A program made the position numbers and the translations under genes. This document shows, in pieces, positions 15,776-24,202 of a DNA stretch of 64,000 nt. This DNA is from Clostridiales bacterium (GTDB taxonomy: Bacteria; Bacillota; Clostridia; Christensenellales; CAG-314). Numbering within the stretch: the stretch's first letter is position 1; each line of letters starts with the position of its first letter. Under the pieces are notes generated by a model. The model was not told the origin of the DNA, searched no databases, and saw only the letters and a program-made list of their open reading frames with translations. The DNA lies in NCBI GenBank assembly GCA_022508345.1, contig JAFLVK010000001.1:1-64000 (forward strand), read 5' to 3'.

Positions 15776-16570
15776 CTAACTGCCAGTGGATTCGTAGCGA
15801 CGCTCCAACGCACGCCAAATAAGCAAGGAAATTGCAAACAGCGCGCAGGAAGCAGCCACTATCACCCCGGCAATGAGATATGGCGAATAAGTTTGGAACA
15901 GGAATATCTCAACGGGATAGGAGATGATGAGTGCAAAGGGGAACACGAATGTGAGCAATCCCCTGATAAGCTTGGGGTAGATGTTTATCGGGTAGCGCGT
16001 GTATCCGATAAAGTTGTAGGCAACCTGCAGTAGCTGACCGCTACGCTTAAACTTGAACGCCAGCGACGCGAAAATAATCTTGAAAGAGGTTATCACCACC
16101 GCTCCGAATACAGTTGCAACAATCAACACAAACACAGCGCCGAAGCTCCAGACGATATTCAGCATACTTCCGCACACCGACAGCATTACCACGCCCACAA
16201 TCAGCTCGCCCAGCCCTTCCAACTGGAATGTTTCGGCAATTACCTGAAACAGTACGGGCACGGGCTTGGTGAACATCCTGTCCATTTCGCCATTTCTCAC
16301 TTTCCAATATGCTACGTTCCACAAATCGTCGGTGAAAATGTGGTCAAGGGCTACGGGCATCATGGAAAAGCCGTACAAAAAGCCCATCTCTGCCATTGTC
16401 CAACCGTTGAGGGAGGGAATGCTTTCCATTATCATCCAAATGGACAGTATTGACGCTACATTGGTAAGGAAAAAGTTGAATATGGAAATAAACGTATCGC
16501 GTTTGTACTCCAGGCGCGTGATTATCGAGCGTTTGATGCAAGTGAAGTACAACTTGGCATATCTAATCAT
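15776..16570 (-). CDS. ABC-2 family permease (COG3694/DUF990 type), second subunit
   Basis: A protein of 264 residues with six hydrophobic helices, similar to the ABC-2 type membrane proteins that occur as two unequal subunits with a COG4586 ATPase. The motifs WTMAEMGFLYGFSMMP and the RNGEMDRMFTKP loop are typical of this group. The start is uncertain: ATG 16570 has AAGGAG 15 nt upstream, while an earlier ATG at 16603 has no site. It is the last gene of a three-gene operon with 16670-17494 and 17500-18489. It probably forms a heterodimeric channel with the other permease; the substrate is unknown. Confidence 0.8.
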   Translation of the reverse strand: MIRYAKLYFTCIKRSIITRLEYKRDTFISIFNFFLTNVASILSIWMIMESIPSLNGWTMAEMGFLYGFSMMPVALDHIFTDDLWNVAYWKVRNGEMDRMFTKPVPVLFQVIAETFQLEGLGELIVGVVMLSVCGSMLNIVWSFGAVFVLIVATVFGAVVITSFKIIFASLAFKFKRSGQLLQVAYNFIGYTRYPINIYPKLIRGLLTFVFPFALIISYPVEIFLFQTYSPYLIAGVIVAASCALFAISLLIWRALERRYESTGS

Positions 16571-16669
16571 ACTTGTTACGATTAACTCCTTGTTACAAAT
16601 CATTTTTTGAAAGTGCAGTCGCGCGTCAGGTGGGCAACAGGGTGGGAATAGGTGAATGTGCTTTCAAAA

Positions 16670-17494
16670 TTAACCTCCTTGCACGGTAACTTTTTTGCTA
16701 GCATGGCGAAAAATCAGCCAAGCAACAAGCTCCATTGCGCACAGCCAGCCAAGCGACAAAGCAATGCACTGAAGCGCTTGCAGCACGTCCATTTTCATGG
16801 TGAGTATCAACACCGGGTTTTGGCTGATACCTGCAAAGGGTGAATAGGACACTATTTCCTTGAAAACGCCTGGGAAAAATGACAACGGTATCAGCGTGCC
16901 ACCAAGAAAACTGAGGAGGACATCCTTGATTGCATTCATACCCCAAGCGGCGGTTGTGTAAAAGCACAGCACCCCGCAAATGTAATTGATGCAATCGTAC
17001 AGCAATACCGCAAACATCTGCGCTATCACAAACAGTAGCAAGTGTAGTAAAAACATCCACACCGATGTAATGACAATGTAGCCAAGGGCACCGAACACGA
17101 CGTACAACAAGACAAACGCGGGCAACCCCAGCAGCAACATGTTCATGCTAAAGCCGCCAAGGGTAGTGAATATAAAGCGCACACGGTAAGAAATAGGCTT
17201 GACAAAGGACATAGCAATCGTACCGTTTTTGATGTCCTGCGATATGCTATACATTGTGTCGCCGGCAAACGTCACGAAGTTAAACACGTTGATAAATGCC
17301 GTGTACACCAACATGTCACGCAAAGTGAAACCGTTGATAATTTGATCGGGAGAGTTTTTGTACACTCCAATCCACAAAAAGAACACGCACACCACTTGCA
17401 ACGCGCTTACTATCAGCCAGCCGAAAATATTAAATTTGTACGCAAGCGTTTCCATTGCGCCCGCGCGGAAAAATGGCTTGTATTTTCTAAACAT
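16670..17494 (-). CDS. ABC-2 family permease (COG4587/DUF990 type), first subunit
   Basis: A protein of 274 residues, six hydrophobic helices. It has the N-terminal MFRKYKPFFRAGAMETLAYK and the QDIKNGTIAMSFVKPISYR loop of the COG4587 family. It starts 5 bp after the ATPase stop. It pairs with the permease 15776-16570 and ATPase 17500-18489 as an uncharacterised ABC-2 exporter widespread in Firmicutes. About 100 bp separate it from the second permease, longer than usual for the operon but with no promoter seen. Confidence 0.82.
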   Translation of the reverse strand: MFRKYKPFFRAGAMETLAYKFNIFGWLIVSALQVVCVFFLWIGVYKNSPDQIINGFTLRDMLVYTAFINVFNFVTFAGDTMYSISQDIKNGTIAMSFVKPISYRVRFIFTTLGGFSMNMLLLGLPAFVLLYVVFGALGYIVITSVWMFLLHLLLFVIAQMFAVLLYDCINYICGVLCFYTTAAWGMNAIKDVLLSFLGGTLIPLSFFPGVFKEIVSYSPFAGISQNPVLILTMKMDVLQALQCIALSLGWLCAMELVAWLIFRHASKKVTVQGG

Positions 17495-17499
17495 AATAT

Positions 17500-18489
17500 T
17501 TACTTTGTTTCCTGCTCCTGAAGGATACTGCGCACAACGTCCTCGATGGTAATTTCGCTAACCTTTAAGTCGGCACTCTTGAGCGTGTGGAATGCGTAGT
17601 CTACCACCTGCTCCATTGCAATGTCGTCGGCATTGAACTTTATCAGCAGATTGCTCTCCTGCACTTCATAGCTTACCTTGCCGTCAAATGTATCCAGCCC
17701 GTCAACAGTGTAGTCCACCTTGGGGGATACGGTTACCGTGCGCAAGTCGCCAAAACGGTGCTTGATTGTAGAAAGCGCGCCGTCGTAAATGATGCCGCCG
17801 TTTTCGATAATGACAATGCGCGAACACAAGTCCTCAATATCCTGCATGTCGTGCGTGGTAAGTATTACCGTTGTGTGGTACTTGGCGTTCATTGCCTTTA
17901 TAGCCTGTCGGATACGCTCCTTTACAAGCACGTCCAAGCCTATTGTGGGCTCGTCCAAAAACAGAATTTTCGGGTTGTGTAGCCATGCCGCTGCAAGGTC
18001 TGCGCGCATACGCTGACCAAGAGATAACGTGCGTACTGCTTGACTGAGAAAATCGCGTATGCCCAGTGTGTCGCACAAAAAGTCCATACGCTCCTTGTAG
18101 TCGGCATCGCTAATTTGATATATTTCTTTCAGCACCTTGAAGCTTTCAATAAGGGGGATATCCCACCACAGCTGCGTTTTCTGTCCGAACACAACGCCGA
18201 TGTTTGAGGCGACCTTGCGCCTGTTTTTGTACGGTTCTACGCCGTCAACAAGCACCTTGCCCTCGGTGGGTGTGAGTATTCCGCACATCATTTTTATTGT
18301 CGTGGATTTGCCCGCGCCATTGGACCCGATGTAGCCCACAATCTCACCGTCGGCGATGTCCACGTTTATGTGATTGACGGCGAATATCTCTTCGTATTTA
18401 GCAGAAAACAGCGTCTTGAGCATACCCAAAACACCCTCTTGCCTTATCGGCTTTTTGAAAACTTTAGTAAGATTTTCTATTTTAATCAT
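17500..18489 (-). CDS. ABC transporter ATPase (COG4586 type)
   Basis: A protein of 329 residues. Motifs are Walker A GSNGAGKST, Q-loop FGQKTQLWWD (typical of COG4586), signature LSLGQRMRADLAA in place of LSGGQ, Walker B ILFLDEPTIGLD and H-loop LTTHDMQD. Residues 1-45 carry the extension KKPIRQEGVLGMLKTLF seen in this group. The ATG at 18489 has AGAGGA upstream; the reading frame continues to 18585 but without a good site. It drives the two permeases encoded downstream. Confidence 0.9.
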   Translation of the reverse strand: MIKIENLTKVFKKPIRQEGVLGMLKTLFSAKYEEIFAVNHINVDIADGEIVGYIGSNGAGKSTTIKMMCGILTPTEGKVLVDGVEPYKNRRKVASNIGVVFGQKTQLWWDIPLIESFKVLKEIYQISDADYKERMDFLCDTLGIRDFLSQAVRTLSLGQRMRADLAAAWLHNPKILFLDEPTIGLDVLVKERIRQAIKAMNAKYHTTVILTTHDMQDIEDLCSRIVIIENGGIIYDGALSTIKHRFGDLRTVTVSPKVDYTVDGLDTFDGKVSYEVQESNLLIKFNADDIAMEQVVDYAFHTLKSADLKVSEITIEDVVRSILQEQETK

Positions 18490-18632
18490 ATTATCCTCTA
18501 ATTTACTGGAACATTTGTTCGCAACAATGATATTGTATTTCAGCACGGATACGATGTCAAGCGTATATACGGTAATAATTTGCACTTAATTACACACATT
18601 AAATGTAGCCACAAAAGTAAAGAGGTGAAACA

Positions 18633-18842
18633 ATGAACGTAGCGCAAATGGTAGGAGAAAACTTGAGACAGGCGCGTAGAGCTAAGGGGCTTACGCAACA
18701 AAAGGTAGCCGAAGCGATGAATAAATATCAGTCCGATTACAGCGATTACGAAAGGGGACTTATACAGCTGGACTACGACAAAATCGTGTTTCTGTGCCGA
18801 ATGTTCGAGATAACCCCCAACGAGCTGTTTTCATTTGAGTAA
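18633..18842 (+). CDS. Small XRE-type HTH protein (paralogue 1)
   Basis: A protein of 69 residues, all one Cro/C1-type HTH: GENLRQARRAKGLTQQKVAEAMNKYQ then a conserved tail EITPNELFSFE. GAGGTG precedes the ATG. It is about 60% identical by eye to the protein encoded 80 bp downstream. Between them lie two ATAGG-N7-CCTAT palindromes. It is probably a DNA-binding regulator of its neighbours. Confidence 0.8.
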   Translation: MNVAQMVGENLRQARRAKGLTQQKVAEAMNKYQSDYSDYERGLIQLDYDKIVFLCRMFEITPNELFSFE

Positions 18843-18865
18843 TTGTTGTTGCTGAACATAATTTT

Positions 18866-18913
18866 ATAGGAATTATTCCTATATGTCAAGTCAAAAATAG
18901 GGAAAACTCCTAT
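18866..18913 (+). promoter_or_regulatory. Paired ATAGG-N7-CCTAT operators
   Basis: Two inverted repeats with identical arms and spacing: 18866-18882 and 18897-18913, centres 31 bp apart (about three helical turns). The second overlaps a TATAAT (18911-18916), so binding would block that promoter. Confidence 0.65.
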
Positions 18914-18922
18914 AATTTTCAT

Positions 18923-19150
18923 ATGACAGCAGAACAAATGACAATTGCACAAATTGTGGGCGAAAACCTGAAATCTGCACGGAAAGCCAAGGGGCTTACG
19001 CAAAAGCAGGTTGCAGCATACCTAAACAAATATCAGCCTGACTACAGCGAATACGAAAGCGGATTGGTTCAGCTTGATTACGAAAAAATAATTTCGCTGT
19101 GCAAGTTGTTAGACATAACCCCAAACGATTTATTTTCAGTAAACAAGTAA
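18923..19150 (+). CDS. Small XRE-type HTH protein (paralogue 2)
   Basis: A protein of 75 residues with the same architecture as its upstream neighbour: GENLKSARKAKGLTQKQVAAYLNKYQ and DITPNDLFSVNK. No ribosome-binding site precedes either ATG 18923 or the in-frame ATG 18938. TATAAT at 18911-18916 would place the transcript start at or near A18923, so translation may be leaderless. Two palindromes overlap this promoter, implying repression by one of the two paralogues. Confidence 0.78.
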   Translation: MTAEQMTIAQIVGENLKSARKAKGLTQKQVAAYLNKYQPDYSEYESGLVQLDYEKIISLCKLLDITPNDLFSVNK

Positions 19151-19155
19151 CGTAC

Positions 19156-19184
19156 AAAAAATGCAGTGGGAACACTGCATTTTT
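19156..19184 (+). terminator. Bidirectional terminator
   Basis: Twelve-bp stem AAAAATGCAGTG / CACTGCATTTTT with a 5-nt loop, between the HTH gene and the convergent smpB, touching the smpB stop. Confidence 0.85.
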
Positions 19185-19638
19185 ATTTTCTCTCGCTATA
19201 CTCTTTCATTGTTCGTTGTAAATCGCGTTCGGCATCCTTTTTAAGCAATGCTTCCTTCTTGTCGTAGTCGCGCTTGCCCTTGACAAGCCCCACTTCCACC
19301 TTGACAAGGCTGTCCTTGAAGTACATCTTTAACGGCACAATGGAATAGCCCTTTTCCTTGACCTTGCCTAGCATGCGCATGATTTCACGCTTGTGCGCAA
19401 GCAGTCTGCGATCCCTACGCGATGCCACGTTGGAGTAGCTGCCCTTGTCGTAGTTTTTGATGTGACAGTTGATGAGCACCAAGCTACCGTCCACAATTCG
19501 GCAATAGGAATCGGCAAGGTTCACTTCGCCATTTCTTAGCGACTTGACCTCGCAGCCAATGAGGTTGATTCCGCATTCCAACGACTCCACTACGTTGTAA
19601 TCGTGAAATGCCTTTTTGTTGGTGCAGATTTGTTTCAT
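19183..19638 (-). CDS. smpB: SsrA-binding protein SmpB
   Basis: A protein of 151 residues, normal length. It binds tmRNA and is needed for trans-translation of stalled ribosomes. Signatures: KAFHDYNVVESLECGINLIGCEVKSLR, NCHIKNYDKGSYSN (conserved NxYDxGN-like), and a basic C-terminal tail KRDYDKKEALLKKDAERD. It follows rnr in the conserved secG-rnr-smpB order, with one small membrane-protein gene inserted. No ssrA gene is seen next to it in this window. Confidence 0.96.
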   Translation of the reverse strand: MKQICTNKKAFHDYNVVESLECGINLIGCEVKSLRNGEVNLADSYCRIVDGSLVLINCHIKNYDKGSYSNVASRRDRRLLAHKREIMRMLGKVKEKGYSIVPLKMYFKDSLVKVEVGLVKGKRDYDKKEALLKKDAERDLQRTMKEYSERK

Positions 19639-19641
19639 TGT

Positions 19642-20013
19642 TTAGCCTTGCTGTTCGTCCTTTTCGTTGTCTACATTTACATCATTTGATTGATTTTCTT
19701 TGGCAGCTTTTTGATTTCTTTTTTCTCGGCGCACCTTTTTGATTACGCCCATTGTGAGGCACGCGTCCATGATAACATACACCCAAAACAACGCAATCCA
19801 AACAAGTGACGCAAGGGGCGGCCATGCACTGTCCTTCAAAATGAGATCGGTGATTGTGTAGCCGACAACCGCAATGGACAACAGTACCAAGCCCACCACG
19901 TTGGTCTTTGTTTTGTCGCGCCGTTTGATGCTAGATATGGCATCAAAAAATATTAGTATCAGTCCAATGCCTGCGAATATTCCGCCTATCCAAGGCAACA
20001 ATTTGTCCCACAT
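19642..20013 (-). CDS. Small membrane protein of unknown function
   Basis: A protein of 123 residues with three hydrophobic helices (about residues 5-25, 40-60, 68-90) and a polar, charged C-terminal tail rich in Asn/Asp/Glu/Lys. It starts 74 bp after the rnr stop and ends 3 bp before the smpB ATG, so it is cotranscribed with smpB. It is not part of the usual rnr-smpB pair. No family recognised. Confidence 0.6.
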   Translation of the reverse strand: MWDKLLPWIGGIFAGIGLILIFFDAISSIKRRDKTKTNVVGLVLLSIAVVGYTITDLILKDSAWPPLASLVWIALFWVYVIMDACLTMGVIKKVRREKRNQKAAKENQSNDVNVDNEKDEQQG

Positions 20014-20086
20014 TTGTAAAACCGCCTTTTGGTGGGTACAATCCCACTAAGTACGTATATATTATACATTTAAGATAAACTTTTCG

Positions 20087-22195
20087 TCAACTTATCGTGG
20101 CTAAACTGAAATCTATCTTGCATGCCTGACGGTTGACCGACTCCACACGTATTGTTATGCTGTCACCAAGGGCGAACTTAACCGCATCGTTGTACAGGCA
20201 AAACTGTTGCGGATTGTACGTCAGCTGCACGCCCAGCTTGTCCACCGATATGAAGCCCTCCACCGTGTTGGGGAGCTCGGCATAAATACCGCGCTCGGTA
20301 ACCCCGGATATGAGTGCAGGAAATGTCTTGCCTATCACGCGCTCGGCGTAGGCGCACTTTTTGACGTCGCACGCCTTTCTTTCCGCTTCGTCGGCAATTT
20401 TTTCCCTTATGCTTGATTGCTTTGCCGCGTCGTAGCACATGTCCTCGTAGGCGCGGAAGGCTTTGTCTGTAAGTTTTCCGCTGATTGCCGTTTTGAGGAC
20501 ACGGTGCACTATCAAGTCGGGATAACGTCGTATTGGCGATGTGAAATGACAGTAGCATCTGCTTGCCAAGCCGAAGTGCCCCGTGTTTACGTCGCTGTAC
20601 TTGGCTTTTTGCATGGTGCGTAGCATAACGTCGTTTACAAGGTTGAAATATGGCGTAGATTTCGCCTGTATTAGTGCATCCTGCAACACCGAATTGTGTA
20701 TTTCCTGGCTGCGCTTTACGTTGATACCAAGCCCACGCATAAGCGCAAGCAGTACCGATAGCTTATCCTCTTGAGGCTTTTCGTGAACGCGGTACACAAA
20801 GGGATAACAGCACGTTTCGGCGTACTCGGCAACCGTTTCATTGGCTACAATCATGAACTCCTCTATCAGTTGGTGAGAAAAGCTGTTTTCCAGCAGTTTT
20901 ACATCTACAACCCTGCCCTTGGCATCGTGTACAAAATACACTTCCTTGGTATCGAACTCGATGTTGCCACGCTTGTCGCGCTTGCGCTGCAATATCTCGG
21001 CAAGGCGCTTCATTGCAAACAAGTCGTCCACAATGTCGGAGTACTTGTCTTGCTCCTCGTCGACCATTGTGCCGTCAAATATCGCCTGTACTGCCGTGTA
21101 CGTCATTCGATGACAGCTGTTGATAACTGACGGGAAAATGTCGTAGCCCGTAACCGAACCTTTGGCATTTATCGTCATTTCGCAACTGAGGGTTAGCCTG
21201 TCCACCTTTTCGTAAAGTGAGCAAATGCCGTTAGAAAGCTCCCTCGGTAGCATGGGGAACACCGTTTCGGGCAGATAAACGCTCGTAGCGCGGTTAAATG
21301 CTTCCTTGTCGATATCGTCACCGGGCTTGACGTAATGAGATACGTCGGCAATGTGCACGCCCAAGGTGAATGTTCCGTCGGGGTGCGCAGTGACGGACAC
21401 CGCATCGTCCAAGTCCTTGGCGTCCTCGCCGTCGATAGTAAATATCCTGCAATTGCGTAAATCACGCCTACCCTCCAAATCCTTTGCACCAAGTGTTTGA
21501 GGTATGGCTTCTGCACGCACTTGAACTTCATGCGGAAAGTCTTGACTGAGCCCAAAGCTGCGGGCTACGGATAGCATGTCCACGTTCAGTTCATTGGGGA
21601 AGCCCAGTACTTCCACTATCTCCCCCTCGGGACTGTTGCGGGCATCATTCGGGTAAACGGTGATACGCGCAACAACCTTTTGACCGTTTTTTGCGCCCAT
21701 GTCCCTCTTGGGTTGGATGTAGATGTCGCTTGCAAAATGTTGGTCGTCAGGCAGCACGAAGCGCGCGTTGTTGGTCTTGTCGTAGGTGCCCACAACGTGT
21801 GTCATACCGCGGCTTATTATCTTGACAATTTCCGCTTCGTCAGCAGTGCCCTTGACACGCCTGTAAAGTACAGTGTCCTTGTGGAATGCGCCGTGAGTTT
21901 TGCTTGCAGATACAAACAAATCTTCACCGTCTTGGCGAATGAGAAAGCCAAAACCGCGCGCGTTTCCCTGGAACTCCGCCTTGCCGTAGTCGCGTTCATT
22001 TACAAGACGGTAACGGTGATTGCGTGCGTCGAAAATAACCTCACAGTCCTTTTCCAATTCGCTGAGCGTATCGGTGATAGCCTTGCGCTCCGCAGTGGAA
22101 TGCGTTTGCAATATCCCGTAAAGCTGCTTGACAGTAAAGTACTCGGAATTGATATTTTTGAGTATTTGTAGTAATTTATCCTTAAAAGTTTCCAT
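20087..22195 (-). CDS. rnr: Ribonuclease R
   Basis: A protein of 702 residues, normal for RNase R. Domain order: N-terminal winged helix (about 1-60), two cold-shock domains (about 65-220), catalytic RNB domain with DGEDAKDLDDAVSV (metal-binding aspartates) and the HYVKPGDDIDKEA and SPIRRYPDL motifs, and a C-terminal S1 domain (about 620-700). It is a processive 3'-5' exoribonuclease degrading structured RNA and acting with SmpB/tmRNA. It lies between secG and smpB as in most Firmicutes. The C-terminal basic tail of E. coli RNase R is absent. Confidence 0.96.
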   Translation of the reverse strand: METFKDKLLQILKNINSEYFTVKQLYGILQTHSTAERKAITDTLSELEKDCEVIFDARNHRYRLVNERDYGKAEFQGNARGFGFLIRQDGEDLFVSASKTHGAFHKDTVLYRRVKGTADEAEIVKIISRGMTHVVGTYDKTNNARFVLPDDQHFASDIYIQPKRDMGAKNGQKVVARITVYPNDARNSPEGEIVEVLGFPNELNVDMLSVARSFGLSQDFPHEVQVRAEAIPQTLGAKDLEGRRDLRNCRIFTIDGEDAKDLDDAVSVTAHPDGTFTLGVHIADVSHYVKPGDDIDKEAFNRATSVYLPETVFPMLPRELSNGICSLYEKVDRLTLSCEMTINAKGSVTGYDIFPSVINSCHRMTYTAVQAIFDGTMVDEEQDKYSDIVDDLFAMKRLAEILQRKRDKRGNIEFDTKEVYFVHDAKGRVVDVKLLENSFSHQLIEEFMIVANETVAEYAETCCYPFVYRVHEKPQEDKLSVLLALMRGLGINVKRSQEIHNSVLQDALIQAKSTPYFNLVNDVMLRTMQKAKYSDVNTGHFGLASRCYCHFTSPIRRYPDLIVHRVLKTAISGKLTDKAFRAYEDMCYDAAKQSSIREKIADEAERKACDVKKCAYAERVIGKTFPALISGVTERGIYAELPNTVEGFISVDKLGVQLTYNPQQFCLYNDAVKFALGDSITIRVESVNRQACKIDFSLATIS

Positions 22196-22233
22196 AGCTT
22201 GATTATAGTATTTGTACTTTTAGCATTTTTACA

Positions 22234-22267
22234 AAAAAATAGGCGACAGCATTAAATACTGTCGCCT
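22234..22267 (-). terminator. secG terminator
   Basis: Nine-bp stem AGGCGACAG / CTGTCGCCT, followed on the minus strand by A then T7, between secG and rnr. Readthrough would be needed for cotranscription. Confidence 0.8.
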
Positions 22268-22282
22268 GAAATATTTATCGGT

Positions 22283-22588
22283 TTACAGAACTGCTTGCAA
22301 AATGAGCATTACTATGCAGCAAAGAGCAAGTACTCCTGATGCAATGTATGTCCAAAGCTTTAAGCGTGCTTCCTTGCGTGAGCCTGCATTTTTGCCGTAG
22401 TAGGTTTCCGATTCGTCGGATCTGCTGGAGGAACCTGTGAAGGCTTCCGTTCCGTCGGAGTTACCCGATTGCTTCATAACTACGAAAATGATAAAACCTG
22501 TGCAAATCAATGCAAGGGCTGCAAGAGCAATTCTAATTCCAGCGACAATATCTGCTGTAGCAACAGCGAATGCTAAAAAATTCAACAC
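22283..22588 (-). CDS. secG: Preprotein translocase subunit SecG
   Basis: A protein of 101 residues with two membrane helices (about 15-38 and 78-99) joined by a Gly/Ser/Glu loop. The family motifs are VVMKQSGNSDG (variant of VLLQxGKGxG) and ETYYGKNAGSRKEARL (variant of FFGKN...D). It is the small SecYEG component that aids preprotein translocation. It is longer than the usual 75-80 residues because of an extended central loop. Its place upstream of rnr is the classical arrangement. Confidence 0.88.
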   Translation of the reverse strand: MLNFLAFAVATADIVAGIRIALAALALICTGFIIFVVMKQSGNSDGTEAFTGSSSRSDESETYYGKNAGSRKEARLKLWTYIASGVLALCCIVMLILQAVL

Positions 22589-22621
22589 TTTGATAGACCT
22601 CCGTCCATATTACGCTAATGT

Positions 22622-22650
22622 ATTGTAGCACATTGCGACCAAATTTGCAA
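22622..22650 (-). promoter_or_regulatory. secG promoter
   Basis: TTGCAA, 17-bp spacer, TACAAT on the minus strand, 34 bp before the secG start. Confidence 0.65.
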
Positions 22651-22663
22651 CTGTTTTAGCGGA

Positions 22664-22698
22664 ATAAAAAAGTTCACCCGCGTATTTTGCAGGTGAAC
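22664..22698 (-). terminator. Terminator after the patatin gene
   Basis: Stem GTTCACCTGC / GCGGGTGAAC read on the minus strand, then T6. It separates the patatin/glycolysis operon from secG. Confidence 0.8.
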
Positions 22699-22710
22699 GG
22701 TATCAAATAG

Positions 22711-23640
22711 CTAAAATAGACGTTTGTTGCAGGTGGAATCTTCACGCAATGCCTTGCCTACCTTGTTGAGTATTGTTACCAAGCGGTCCAACGATACGTT
22801 CTGTTGGCGAACGGCATGCTCTTCCAAAAAGATTTCGTTGATGACCTTTTGAAGAGACTCGCGCGAACAGTCGCCACTGAACAAACGGTCGAAAATTACG
22901 TCACCGTACTCTTCGGCTTTGTTTATCATTTCGTCAACAAATTGACCGGAAAAGTCGTAATGATTTTTCTTGAACTCGTTGCATACGGCAAGGTCCAGCT
23001 CCAAAATGGGAATGTCTGTGGTGAAATCTATGCGGTAGTCGTAACGCGCATCGAAGTGCAACACAATTACCAAATCGAAATCATGACCTTTGTCGAGGAA
23101 ATTCTTGCCATGTGTCAGCAACGGGAAAAGCGGTATGTTATCCGCTGCTCCACCGTCGATAGCAAATCTTTTGTTGAGTAGCGTTGGAAACACGTGCAAA
23201 AACGGATAGTTGATTGCAGCGCAAATGTATCTGAACCAAACGGGATTGTAACTCCCCTTGAGCCAGTAGTACTTGACGTTGTAAATGGGCATGTAACACA
23301 CAGGGAACGCAAGGGGAATGCTTACTTCGTCGTTGCAATCGATAAACGCGCGTACCTCGCGGTACATGAGCTTTTTGAAAAATACCTGGTAAAAGAGCTG
23401 ACTCTTTTTCCTCATGTCGATACTTCTGAAAAAGCTTTCGAAAACGTCCATCTTGTTGCTTGCCAGCGCATAAGCGCACAGCATGCCCATAGACGCACCG
23501 GAGATGGCCTTGATTTCGTCTAGGTCGATGTACTTGAGTAGCGACCTTACAAACCCTATTTGATAGCCCGATTTACTTAACGCCCCTGAAAAGACGAGAC
23601 CGATGTTTAATCTTCGTCTTTCAGATTTTTTTTTAGCGCT
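22711..23640 (-). CDS. Patatin-like phospholipase, read in the -1 frame after the helical protein
   Basis: The patatin frame is open from 23640 to the stop at 22711 (about 309 codons). It begins with LNIGLVFSGALSKSGYQIG, where patatins normally start, and has the nucleophile motif GASMG (Ser encoded near 23493) and the catalytic Asp in IDGGAADNIP. The oxyanion GGGxxG loop is degenerate (SGALSKSG). No ATG, GTG or TTG exists in this frame before the ATG inside GASMG, which cannot be the true start because it would remove the active site. The frame is -1 relative to the upstream gene 23607-24098 and joins it across nine A residues. It is therefore expressed by -1 frameshifting, or the gene was split by loss of one A. 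Expected activity: lipid acyl hydrolase. Confidence 0.7.
   Translation of the reverse strand, partial: SAKKKSERRRLNIGLVFSGALSKSGYQIGFVRSLLKYIDLDEIKAISGASMGMLCAYALASNKMDVFESFFRSIDMRKKSQLFYQVFFKKLMYREVRAFIDCNDEVSIPLAFPVCYMPIYNVKYYWLKGSYNPVWFRYICAAINYPFLHVFPTLLNKRFAIDGGAADNIPLFPLLTHGKNFLDKGHDFDLVIVLHFDARYDYRIDFTTDIPILELDLAVCNEFKKNHYDFSGQFVDEMINKAEEYGDVIFDRLFSGDCSRESLQKVINEIFLEEHAVRQQNVSLDRLVTILNKVGKALREDSTCNKRLF
23588..23634 (-). promoter_or_regulatory. Candidate -1 frameshift signal
   Basis: On the minus strand A9 (23626-23634) in the phase CTA AAA AAA AAT, then TCT, then a stem GAAAGACGA (23614-23622) pairing with TCGTCTTTTC (23588-23597, one bulge). Slippage by -1 avoids the TAA at 23607 and enters the patatin frame. 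Confidence 0.5.
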
Positions 23641-24098
23641 TCAACTCCCTTGTCCACCACACTGCTTACCTGTTGTCCAAATGACTTAGCCGATTCAACA
23701 ACCTTGTCAAGCACTTTCTTGGCTTGGGCAGCAACGGTTTCGCCTTCCATTGCTTTCAGTTGGCTATCCATTTCGTCAATCTTTGCGGTAAGATCCTGTG
23801 TGAACTTGTACAGTCTTCCGTGCCACACTTGGAAGTCGGAAACATTCCTAACTTTTGCAAGCTTCAAGACAGTTTCGCCCAGATCGGAAACAAGCAGAAA
23901 AACTTCGGACTTGTCAATTTCGGTCATGGGATAGACGCTGTTGGCGCACTTCTTTTTTTGATTGTTTAATGCGCCGGCAAGGCTTTTCAATAGCTTTTTG
24001 TCCTCTTTGAAGAAATCGGCGGATTGCGCAATTAGCAACAAGCCCTTGCTCAACTCTATTTTCTTCTTTAAGCTTACGCTAGCTGAAACTTCTGCCAT
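23607..24098 (-). CDS. Helical protein of unknown function, upstream part of a possible fusion with patatin
   Basis: A protein of 163 residues, predicted nearly all helical and coiled-coil-like, with no membrane helix and no motif I recognise. The last part (AAQAKKVLDKVVESAKSFGQQ) resembles amphipathic phasin-like or apolipoprotein-like helices. AAGGAG precedes the ATG. Its last codons contain A9, and a -1 shift there continues into the patatin-like domain, giving a protein of roughly 465 residues. The A9 tract with a downstream stem-loop is described separately. It follows gpmI by about 100 bp. Confidence 0.65.
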   Translation of the reverse strand: MAEVSASVSLKKKIELSKGLLLIAQSADFFKEDKKLLKSLAGALNNQKKKCANSVYPMTEIDKSEVFLLVSDLGETVLKLAKVRNVSDFQVWHGRLYKFTQDLTAKIDEMDSQLKAMEGETVAAQAKKVLDKVVESAKSFGQQVSSVVDKGVEALKKNLKDED

Positions 24099-24202
24099 AA
24101 ATAACTCCTTTTCATTGGTAGTTTTGTTTCAAGTTTGTTCACTTATTATATAACATTGTTATTGCTATGTCAATAGGTTTGCTCTGTGGCTGTGCAACAA
24201 AT

